Under the pieces are notes generated by a model. It ran no database searches and was not told where the DNA came from. It saw nothing but the letters and a program-made list of their open reading frames with translations. 36,284 nucleotides of DNA from Elusimicrobiota bacterium. Its GTDB lineage: Bacteria > Elusimicrobiota > Elusimicrobia > UBA1565 > UBA9628. A program made the position numbers and the translations under genes. Of this stretch, positions 24,956 to 31,637 are shown one piece after another. The DNA lies in assembly GCA_023700845.1 (NCBI GenBank), contig JAMPYD010000004.1, forward strand, positions 1-36,284, written 5' to 3'. Position 1 is the stretch's first letter; each line of letters starts with the position of its first letter.

Positions 24956-26223
24956 TGTAGTTTTAGAAGGCGGGGCAGCCAGAGGCTGAGGGCGGGCCAG
25001 TAGGTGACGATCATCAAGGCCGCGATAAGCAGCATCCAGAAGGGAAGGACGGCGCGGTAGAGGACCGGCAGCGGCTTGTCGAAACGCCGCGAGGAGAGGA
25101 AGAGGTTCAGGCCGAGCGGCGGCGTCATGTAGCCGATCTCCAGGTTCAGGAGGAAGAGCGCCCCGAGGTGCACGGGATCGATCCCGTACTGCGCCGCGAC
25201 GGGCGCGATGATAGGCACCACGATGACGATGGCCGAGAAGATCTCGATCATGTTCACGACGAGCAGGAAGACGTTGAGCAGCGCGAGGAACGCCCAGGGG
25301 CTCTGGATATGGTCATGCAGGAAGGCGAAGATGCGCCCCGGGATGTCCGCGTCGATCATGTAGCTCGTGAGGCCGAGCGCGCAGCCCAGGACGATCAGGA
25401 TGGCGCCGACGAGGATCATGCTCTCGCGCGCCACGTGAGGCAGGCGGCGCCAGGAGACGTCCTTGTAGACGAGCACCTCCGCGATCATCACGTAGAAGGC
25501 CATGACGGCGGCGGCCTCGGAGGCGGTGAAGAAGCCGCCGTAGATGCCGCCGATGACGATGAACGGCAGCGGGATTTCCCAAGCGGCCGCTTTCGCGGCC
25601 GCTTGCAGATTCTCCCAAGAGAACGGGATCGGCTTGACGTTCTCGCGCCGCGCGACGACGTAGGCGTAGACCGAGAGCGCCGCGAGCAGGAGGAGGCCGG
25701 GCACGGCCGCCGCGGCGAACAGCTTGTCGATCGAGATCTTGCCGACGAGGGCGTAGAGGATGATCGGCAGGCTCGGCGGGAACATGAGGCCGAGGCTGCC
25801 CGTCGTCGTGATCAGGCCCAGCGAGAAGGCCTCGGGATAGCCCTGGCGCCGCAGCAGAGGATAGACGAGGCCGCCGAGCGCGATGATGGTCACGCCCGAG
25901 GCGCCCGTGAACGCGGTGAACAGCGCGCAGGCGCACAGCCCGGCCACCGCGACGCCTCCGGGCAGCCAGCCGAACATGCTTTCCGCCAGCGCCACCAGGC
26001 GCTGCGGGGCCTTGCTCTCGGCCAGCAGGTAGCCCGCGAAGGTGAACAACGGAACGGCGATCAGGGACGGCAGGGAGGACAGCCGGGAGAGCTCGATGAT
26101 GACGGCGGAGGACTGGATGCCGGCGTCGTGGAACAGCCACAGCGCCAGGGCGCCCATCAAGGCGAAGACGGGCACGCCCGCGAGGGTCAGGGCGGCGAAG
26201 ACGGCGAGGGCCAGGACCGTCAC
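24952..26223 (-). CDS. dctM: TRAP transporter large membrane subunit, DctM family
   Basis: 423 residues from the GTG at 26223, which overlaps the dctQ stop (GTGA); this gives the usual DctM length. There are about a dozen hydrophobic helices. Recognisable family segments are AVPLFTFAGYLLAES, ALFTAFTGASGVTIIALGG, TTTGSLGLMFPPSLPIILYA and, near the end, LGALFLLNLEIGYMTPPLG. DctM is the sodium-driven transport channel of TRAP systems and works with DctQ in the inner membrane. Longer versions of the frame read into dctQ in another frame and are rejected. Confidence 0.95.
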   Translation of the reverse strand: MTVLALAVFAALTLAGVPVFALMGALALWLFHDAGIQSSAVIIELSRLSSLPSLIAVPLFTFAGYLLAESKAPQRLVALAESMFGWLPGGVAVAGLCACALFTAFTGASGVTIIALGGLVYPLLRRQGYPEAFSLGLITTTGSLGLMFPPSLPIILYALVGKISIDKLFAAAAVPGLLLLAALSVYAYVVARRENVKPIPFSWENLQAAAKAAAWEIPLPFIVIGGIYGGFFTASEAAAVMAFYVMIAEVLVYKDVSWRRLPHVARESMILVGAILIVLGCALGLTSYMIDADIPGRIFAFLHDHIQSPWAFLALLNVFLLVVNMIEIFSAIVIVVPIIAPVAAQYGIDPVHLGALFLLNLEIGYMTPPLGLNLFLSSRRFDKPLPVLYRAVLPFWMLLIAALMIVTYWPALSLWLPRLLKLQ

Positions 26224-26717
26224 CGGCCCGAGGCCTCGGCGGCGGCGTCGGCGCTCTTGAACAGCATGTGCGTCAGGACCAACGCGAATCCCGCCGGGAT
26301 GCCGGCGGCCGCGACCCAGGACTGCACGGTCAGGCCCGCGACGCTCAGCAGCTCGGACGGGTTGTCGCGTTCGTCGATGAAATAAGTCCAGGACGCCTTG
26401 AGCAGGATCGCCGTTATCGCGGCGCCCGCGAGGTTGGCGATAAGCCTCAGGCGGGGCTTCCAGCGCTCGGGCGCGCCGACGTGGGCGGCCTCCCAGGCGA
26501 AGTGCTTCTCCGAAGCGGCGGCGAGCGCGGCGCCGAGGAACCCGGTCCAGAGGACCAGATGCTTGAGGACGGTCTCCCCCCACAGCAGCCCCATGCCGAA
26601 ATGGCGAAGCACGACCTGCGCGAAGGCCAAGGTCACCATGACCGCGAGCAGCGCCACTAAGAGGGCGCCCTCCGCGGCGGCGAGGCTCGCCTCAGCTCTT
26701 CTTAGCTGATCGCGCAC
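26220..26717 (-). CDS. dctQ: TRAP transporter small membrane subunit, DctQ family
   Basis: 165 residues from a GTG at 26717, inside the last 26 bases of dctP. Four hydrophobic helices are visible at about residues 17-38, 48-67, 92-112 and 129-150. VVLRHFGMGLLWGETVLKHLVLW is reduced here to its key features: an RxxG-x-x-L-W-G-E core typical of DctQ. It pairs with DctM to form the membrane part of the transporter. The GTG has no clear ribosome site, so translational coupling to dctP is probable. Confidence 0.92.
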   Translation of the reverse strand: MRDQLRRAEASLAAAEGALLVALLAVMVTLAFAQVVLRHFGMGLLWGETVLKHLVLWTGFLGAALAAASEKHFAWEAAHVGAPERWKPRLRLIANLAGAAITAILLKASWTYFIDERDNPSELLSVAGLTVQSWVAAAGIPAGFALVLTHMLFKSADAAAEASGR

Positions 26718-27702
26718 GGAGGGCGGCGAGCTCCTTCTCGAACTTCCCGAGCAGCTCCGCGGAGAACAGCTTGCCGGCGAGCTCCCGTCGCGCGGCCGCG
26801 CCGAGCTCCTCGTACCGGCGCCGCGTCGCGGGGCCGGGGTCGGCCGCGAGGTCGAGGCCCTGCTTCTTGAGCGCCTGGAGGGCCTTGTCGTTCTCGAGGT
26901 TGGTCAGCTCGTTGAGCCGCTTGAGGTGCTTCGCGGAAAGGGCGAGCAGGGCCGCGCGCTGGTCGTCCGGCAGGGAGTCGATGAACTTCTTCGAGACGAG
27001 CACGGCGCCCGTGGACTCCGCGAGGGGCACCGGGTAGATGTGCTTGACCTTCGAGTGCCATTGCAGCGCGACGACGCCCAGCGGCGGGCCGTACACGCCG
27101 TTGATCATGCCGGTCTGCAGGGACTGCATGACGTCGACGATGGACAGGGGCACGGGGTTGACCTTCAAGGCCGAGAAGGCGGCGATCGCGATGGGGTCGC
27201 CCTCCCACACCCACATCTTCTCCTTCTTCATGTCCTCGGGCGAGGCGATGGGGTTCTTGCTGAACACGTAGACCGAGCCGAGGTCGGTCCACCCCAGGAG
27301 GACGAAGCCCCCTTTCTCGACGGCCGCGTTGAGCTCCTTGTCGAATTTGGCGCGCACCGCCTCGAGCTCGGAGCGCGAGCGGAACAGCCACGGGGCGTCG
27401 AGGAGGCGGGTCTCGGGGGCGACGTCGCCCAGGCCCACGCCGGTGAAGCCCGCGGCGTGCAGCTGTCCGATGCGGATCTTCTTGACCACGTCCTTCTCGT
27501 CGCCGGCCACGCCGCCGGGGTAGAACTTGAACTTGAGGGCGCCCGCGGTCTGCGCCTCGAGTTCCTTGGACAGCTCGCCCAGCACCTTCATCCAGGTGGA
27601 GCCTTCCGGCGCCAGGGTCGCGAACTTGATCTGCGTCGGCCGCGCCGCGGAGGCGCTGGCGGCGAGGAGGGCGACCAAAGCCAGGGACCTAGAAATAATC
27701 AT
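26692..27702 (-). CDS. dctP: TRAP transporter solute-binding protein, DctP family
   Basis: 336 residues from the ATG at 27702, chosen because it opens on a signal peptide (IISRSLALVALLAASASA); a longer frame would add a basic stretch within the preceding gene. The mature protein starts KFATLAPEGSTWMK, typical of DctP, followed by LLDAPWLFRSRSELEAV and the hinge region LSIVDVMQSLQTGMINGVYG. It captures the substrate in the periplasm and delivers it to DctQM. It overlaps the TatT gene by 14 bases, as expected for TatT-partnered (TatP-type) binding proteins. The ligand cannot be read from the sequence. Confidence 0.95.
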   Translation of the reverse strand: MIISRSLALVALLAASASAARPTQIKFATLAPEGSTWMKVLGELSKELEAQTAGALKFKFYPGGVAGDEKDVVKKIRIGQLHAAGFTGVGLGDVAPETRLLDAPWLFRSRSELEAVRAKFDKELNAAVEKGGFVLLGWTDLGSVYVFSKNPIASPEDMKKEKMWVWEGDPIAIAAFSALKVNPVPLSIVDVMQSLQTGMINGVYGPPLGVVALQWHSKVKHIYPVPLAESTGAVLVSKKFIDSLPDDQRAALLALSAKHLKRLNELTNLENDKALQALKKQGLDLAADPGPATRRRYEELGAAARRELAGKLFSAELLGKFEKELAALRARSAKKS

Positions 27703-28552
27703 CGATCTTCTCCATGAGCTGGGCCGCCTTCTTCTTCGCGGCTTCATCGGTGAGCCGGGCGTAAGGCAGCGCCCCGGCGGGCGATTCGAGAGCCTTCGTC
27801 AGGAGCTGGGTGTACAGCTCCCGGTCCTGCACGGCCACGGCGTACCAGCGCGCGTTGAGGACGTGCGTCATCAGGTACTGGCCGCGGGTGAGCTTGTGCG
27901 CCCACTCGAAATGGGTCTTGGCCTTGCCCGGATCGCCGCCCAGCATCGCCGGTCGCGAGGCGTAGTAGACGCCGAAGAACAGGTCGGCGCCGCCGAAATG
28001 GAAGGCCGGATCGAGCTCGTAGACCCGCTTCATCAGCAAGGTGACCTTGGGGAGGTCGGCCAGCGCGGCGGAGTCGTCCTTGGAGAGGTTGACGTAGCCC
28101 CCCCAGCCGAAGCCGGCCCAGAACAGGTCGGGCACGTCCTCCTTCTTCGCCCACTTGAGCGCCTTCTCGAAATCTTCGATGCTCTTGTCCCTCAGGCCGT
28201 TGAAGACGGACTTCAGCCCGAGGGCCGCGAGCGCGTGGTCGCGGCCGCGCAGGTAGAGCCCCTTCGCGCGCTGCGGCTCCGCGTCCTCGACGAAGAGGAA
28301 GGCGTAGCCGCCGAAGCCCTCGGCGAGGAGGCGATGCATGGTGAGGTTTCCCGGATCGGAGACGAGCATGGCCTCGATGAGCTTGAGCTGGGAGGCCACG
28401 GCGTCGCGCCCGAGCTGGTAGTCGGGCTCCTCCAAGGCGGTCTTGCGCCCGCGCTCGAGCATCGAGGCGGTCGTGCGCACGGCGTAGCGGTCGATCGAGC
28501 CGCAGGCGGTGGAGGCCAGGCAGGCGGCCGCGAGGAGCAGCTTATTCCTCAT
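27689..28552 (-). CDS. tatT: TatT-family TPR lipoprotein of a TRAP (TPAT) system
   Basis: 287 residues. An N-terminal signal with an imperfect lipobox (ASTACGS, probable lipid on Cys17) is followed by helical TPR-like repeats. LFWAGFGWGGYVNLSKDD and AKTHFEWAHKLTRGQYLM are characteristic of the TatT family. In Treponema pallidum the TatT-TatP pair was characterised as a periplasmic complex in which the TPR protein contacts the binding protein through its pore region. The gene is first in a seven-gene overlapping operon and precedes dctP, the expected partner. The periplasmic accessory role is inferred from family knowledge and gene order. Confidence 0.9.
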   Translation of the reverse strand: MRNKLLLAAACLASTACGSIDRYAVRTTASMLERGRKTALEEPDYQLGRDAVASQLKLIEAMLVSDPGNLTMHRLLAEGFGGYAFLFVEDAEPQRAKGLYLRGRDHALAALGLKSVFNGLRDKSIEDFEKALKWAKKEDVPDLFWAGFGWGGYVNLSKDDSAALADLPKVTLLMKRVYELDPAFHFGGADLFFGVYYASRPAMLGGDPGKAKTHFEWAHKLTRGQYLMTHVLNARWYAVAVQDRELYTQLLTKALESPAGALPYARLTDEAAKKKAAQLMEKIDDYF

Positions 28553-28639
28553 ATGGGGGCCTATCGTAGCAAAATCCGGCGTCCGGCCGCGCCGTGCTTA
28601 AGCGCCGGTCGCGCCTCGCTTCAGCTCGCGTAGTCGCGT

Positions 28640-28702
28640 CCGGGAGGATGATCCTCCGGGCCCGGCGACCGCGCGCCGGCTCCCTCCGGATCATCCTCCC
28701 GG
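28640..28702. repeat. Perfect 15-bp inverted repeat with inner hairpin
   Basis: CCGGGAGGATGATCC at 28640-28654 is exactly complementary to 28688-28702. The 33-base spacer has its own CCGGCG/CGCCGG stem. It lies 88 bases upstream of the TatT start. It could be a terminator or leader structure, or a small repetitive element. Confidence 0.6.
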
Positions 28703-28759
28703 CCTACCTGGTGAGTCCGACGGCGCGACCTTCGCCCGCATGCCGGAAGACGGCGACGG

Positions 28760-28781
28760 GCGTGTTTATCTTGAGATAAAC
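28760..28781. repeat. Copy 1 of a 22-bp near-palindromic element
   Basis: The core is GTTTATC, TTGA, GATAAAC (28764-28781), a perfect 7-bp palindrome with a 4-base centre. A second copy is at 31569-31590 (19 of 22 bases equal). It lies 53 bases beyond the omp85-type stop. The AT-rich stem is unlike the GC-rich surroundings, which fits an operator or a weak terminator. Confidence 0.55.
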
Positions 28782-28833
28782 GTGCGCTCGCTCGGTCCCG
28801 AGCCGGGTGGATGGACGCCGCCGGGCGGACGGC

Positions 28834-30504
28834 TTAGTATAAGCGGGAGGGAGGGCTGGGGTCGACGCCGCGGGCGGCGCTGTTGAAGAGGCTGAAGGCC
28901 TGCCCGCCCTTGATCGAGATGACCCAGCGCGAGGAGGTTCCGGGGCCGCGGTTGAGCGCGTAGGCGACGTCGAGCCGGCCCACCGCGCCGCTGCGGGAGC
29001 GCGTCGAGGCCGCGCGCAGGCCCAAGCCGACGTCGGAGCGGATGTCCCGCAGCGTCATGTCGGACCCCGCGCGGCCGACGATGCCGCTGTCGACGAACAG
29101 CGCCGCTCCCAGGCGGACGAGATGGAAGAACTCCCCGGGGAAGAAGAAACGGTCCTCGAAGTTGACGAGCACGGCCTGGGAGCCGACGAAGCTGTTGTTC
29201 TTGTACCCGCGCAGGCCGGTGCTGCCGCCGAGGGCCACCGAGCTGTCGCGGTCGAGGAACTTCCCGAAGGCCCCTTCGATGTGGCCGACCAAGGTGTGGT
29301 CTCCGCGCCAGTGGGTCTTCCAGAAGAAGTTCAGGTCCGCGTTGGCCAGCGCGTTCTCCCATCTCCCGGTCGCGGTGCGCCCCGACAAGGCGACCCGGCC
29401 GATCGCGAACCGGCCCGGAGCGAAGCGCACGCCGTGCTGGTTGGAGACGCTGAAGATCGAGCGGTCGCGGTCGGAGCCCGTCTTGGAGGACATCCAGCCG
29501 CCGCGGACGGAGAGCTCGTTGCCGAGGTTGAAGTCCTCGACGCGCTCCATGCGGTCGATGTAGGTCTCCTTGATGTAGTCGGGCTGCACCCACGCGTAGC
29601 CGATCGTCGGGCCCGACAGCTCGCGTTCGTGGGGCAAGGTTCCGGCGGAGGTGCCGGCCAGCGGCTCGTACTTCGCCTCGTCGCTGTACCAGCCGGCCTC
29701 CACGCGCTGGACGAAGGTCTGGTCCGCCTCGAGGCGGCGCCCGAGGGAGGCCTCCGCGACGCGGCGCTTCATGCGGAACTCCGTGAACACCTCGCCGTCG
29801 CGGTACAGCTCCGGCTCGGTCGTCGCGCGCAGCCAGGAGACGGCCGAGGCGCGGCGCGAATCGAGCGAATAGAAGGGGCTCGTCAGCGAGGCGGAGGCCG
29901 CGTCGCCCGTGCTCCCGCGCGAGTAGCCGCCGTTGAGCGCGAGGCGGGTGCCCATGAAGCGCGGGTCCCCGTAGCTGTAGGAGCTGTAGGTCCGCCGGCC
30001 CGTGCGGCCGTAGTCGATCGCGACGCTCTTGCCGTAGCCGAGGATGTTTCCCTCCTCGAGGCCCATCGAGAAGAAGCTCTCCCCGCCCTCGGTGCCGGCG
30101 GCGAAGCGCGGGTTCGTCGTCCAGCTGTCCTGGCTGCGCACGACCGCGTCCACCCGTCCGTCCGGCCTCGTCACCGGGAGGATGTCGACGCGCCGGAAGG
30201 ACCCGTTGGCCCGCAGGTTGCGTTCGGACTGGATGACCTTCAGCGGGTCCCAGACCTCGCCCGGCGCGAACAGGAGCTCCCGGCGGATGACCGTCTCGCG
30301 GGTCGGGTAGTGGATCTTGTTGGCGAGGCGGAACGGCCAAAAATCCTCGCCCGGCACGGTGGGGTCGAACACGTTGACGCGTTCGACGCGGATCTCCACG
30401 ATCTCCGCGCCGGCCGGCTCGGGCGACGGCTCCTCGACCTGCCGGGCGCCGGCGGCGCGCGCGAGGAGCAGCGCGGCCGCGAGGAGCCCGGCGGCCCGCT
30501 TCAT
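28834..30504 (-). CDS. Omp85-superfamily outer-membrane protein with one POTRA-like domain
   Basis: 556 residues from the ATG at 30504, which overlaps the metF stop (ATGA). Signal peptide about residues 1-21. One POTRA-like domain (about residues 68-135) shows ETVIRRELLFAPGEVW and SERNLRANGSFRRVDI. A beta-barrel follows, with the family motif GGSTGLRGYKNNSF near residue 428 (equivalent to the VRGF/LRGY lid-lock motif), then a NFEDRFFF strand. It is shorter than BamA, which has five POTRAs, so it is more likely a specialised Omp85 such as a secretion or lipid-handling barrel than the essential BamA. The substrate is unknown. The C-terminal residue is Tyr rather than the common Phe. Confidence 0.88.
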   Translation of the reverse strand: MKRAAGLLAAALLLARAAGARQVEEPSPEPAGAEIVEIRVERVNVFDPTVPGEDFWPFRLANKIHYPTRETVIRRELLFAPGEVWDPLKVIQSERNLRANGSFRRVDILPVTRPDGRVDAVVRSQDSWTTNPRFAAGTEGGESFFSMGLEEGNILGYGKSVAIDYGRTGRRTYSSYSYGDPRFMGTRLALNGGYSRGSTGDAASASLTSPFYSLDSRRASAVSWLRATTEPELYRDGEVFTEFRMKRRVAEASLGRRLEADQTFVQRVEAGWYSDEAKYEPLAGTSAGTLPHERELSGPTIGYAWVQPDYIKETYIDRMERVEDFNLGNELSVRGGWMSSKTGSDRDRSIFSVSNQHGVRFAPGRFAIGRVALSGRTATGRWENALANADLNFFWKTHWRGDHTLVGHIEGAFGKFLDRDSSVALGGSTGLRGYKNNSFVGSQAVLVNFEDRFFFPGEFFHLVRLGAALFVDSGIVGRAGSDMTLRDIRSDVGLGLRAASTRSRSGAVGRLDVAYALNRGPGTSSRWVISIKGGQAFSLFNSAARGVDPSPPSRLY

Positions 30505-31370
30505 CCGCGTCTGAGCCGCGCCAGGATCTCGGAGGTCGAATGCGAACGGTTGAGCGTGTAGAAGTGTATCCCGGGGGCTCCGCCGTCGAGCAGCTCGCGG
30601 CACTGGCGCGCGGCCCATTCGACGCCTTCCCGGACCACGGCCTCGGCGTCGTTCTGCACGGCGGAGAGGCGCTCCTCGAGCTCATGGGGGATGCGGGCGC
30701 CGCACATCGCCGTGAAGCGCTTGAGCTGCGCGTAGCCCGTCACCGGCATGATGCCGGGCACGATGGGGACGGCGACCCCCGCGGCGCGCGCGCGGGCGAC
30801 GAAGGCGAAGTAGTCCTTGTTGTCGAAGAAGAGCTGGGTGATCGCCCAGTCCGCGCCAGCGACGGACTTGGCCGCGAAGCGCGCCAGGTCGTCCTCGGGC
30901 GAGCGCGCCTCCGGGTGCGTCTCGGGATAGCCGGCGACCGCCATCCTGAACCCCCCCCGCTCCTTGACGAAGGCGACGAGGTCGCCGGCGTAGCCGAAGT
31001 CGCGCTCCCCGGGGGGCGCGACGGGGTGGTCCTTGGGCGGGTCGCCGCGCAGCGCCACGACGTTGCGGATGCCGAGCGTCTCGAGGCGGGCCAGCACGCC
31101 GAGGATCTCGGCGCGCGTGTGCGCGATGCACGTCAGGTGGCACGCCGTCGTGAGGCCGGTCTCGTTCTGGATGCGTCCCGCGGCCTCCACCGTGCGCTCC
31201 CGCCCGGAGCCGCCGGCGCCGTAGGTCAGGGACACGTAGTCGGGAGAGAGGTCCTTCAGCGCCTTCACGTCGGCGACGAACTTGTCGAGGTCCTCCGGCG
31301 CCTTGGGCAGGAAGAACTCGAAGGAGAACAGCGGGCGCCCTTTTCCGAAGAGCTCGGCGATGTCGTGCAC
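30501..31370 (-). CDS. metF: Methylenetetrahydrofolate reductase
   Basis: 289 residues from the GTG at 31370 (reading VHDIAELF), the usual MetF length; a further 46-codon extension upstream runs through an inverted repeat and is rejected. Family motifs in order: FSFEFFLPK (catalytic Glu), YVSLTYGAGGSGRERT, TACHLTCIAHTRAEI, NVVALRGDPP (flavin-contacting Asp) and WAITQLFFDN. The enzyme reduces 5,10-methylene-THF to 5-methyl-THF for methionine synthesis. Its coupling to an Omp85 gene is odd, because the two have no known functional link. Confidence 0.95.
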   Translation of the reverse strand: MHDIAELFGKGRPLFSFEFFLPKAPEDLDKFVADVKALKDLSPDYVSLTYGAGGSGRERTVEAAGRIQNETGLTTACHLTCIAHTRAEILGVLARLETLGIRNVVALRGDPPKDHPVAPPGERDFGYAGDLVAFVKERGGFRMAVAGYPETHPEARSPEDDLARFAAKSVAGADWAITQLFFDNKDYFAFVARARAAGVAVPIVPGIMPVTGYAQLKRFTAMCGARIPHELEERLSAVQNDAEAVVREGVEWAARQCRELLDGGAPGIHFYTLNRSHSTSEILARLRRG

Positions 31371-31425
31371 GCCGGGGATATTACCAAATGTCGGCCGCGC
31401 GTCGCCTTCATGACGGCTTTGTGAC

Positions 31426-31553
31426 GGCCCGGCGGCGGTTTCATGTCCTTCGGGGCCGCTCGGCATTGAGCCTCGCTTGGGGTCGACCGCGATCGACGGA
31501 GCAAACATCGCGGCGACCCCACACCCCTCAGGACATGAAACCGCCTCCGGGCC
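31426..31553. repeat. Nested inverted repeat upstream of metF
   Basis: The outer arms 31426-31449 and 31530-31553 pair over 24 bases with one mismatch (core GGCGGTTTCATGTCCT). The inner arms 31479-31493 and 31507-31520 pair over 14 bases with one bulge (GGGGTCG...CCGCGAT), leaving a 13-base loop. It may be a leader RNA, a terminator, or a MITE-like element; no target-site duplication is evident. Confidence 0.7.
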
Positions 31554-31568
31554 TCAGCACGCCGCAGC

Positions 31569-31590
31569 GCGTGTTTATCTCAAGATAATC
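31569..31590. repeat. Copy 2 of the 22-bp near-palindromic element
   Basis: The core TTATCT, CA, AGATAA shares the flank GCGTGT with the first copy (28760-28781) in the same orientation. It lies 48 bases beyond the stop of the 975-residue TPR gene, matching the 53-base distance in copy 1. Confidence 0.55.
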
Positions 31591-31637
31591 ATGCCCGACT
31601 TCGATCCTCCTCGCCGGACCGCAGCGACATTCCTCGC

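Larger units (their letters stand above)
28553..28833. other. Intergenic region with hairpins and a palindrome
   Basis: This 281-bp gap between the omp85-type stop and the TatT start holds, in minus-strand order, a small CTCGG/CCGAG hairpin (28791-28802), a palindrome (28760-28781) and a 15-bp inverted repeat (28640-28702). The promoter of the TRAP operon should lie in the last 90 bases; a TACGAT box (complement of 28563-28568) is the only weak -10 candidate seen. Confidence 0.5.
31371..31637. other. Intergenic region with nested inverted repeats
   Basis: This 267-bp gap between the 975-residue TPR gene's stop and the metF start holds the second 22-bp palindrome and a nested hairpin of 128 bp. 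The promoter or leader of metF must lie here. No convincing -35/-10 pair was found, and the structure does not match a riboswitch that can be recognised by eye. Confidence 0.5.

Noticed and set aside
25168-26385. A 405-codon plus-strand frame opposite dctM and dctQ
   Set aside because: Composition-driven frame of Asp, Arg and Glu without hydrophobic core, opposite clearly conserved TRAP membrane proteins.
31371-31508. N-terminal extension of MetF from an ATG at 31508
   Set aside because: The added residues do not resemble MetF and are encoded across the nested inverted repeat. A GTG at 31370 gives the family length.
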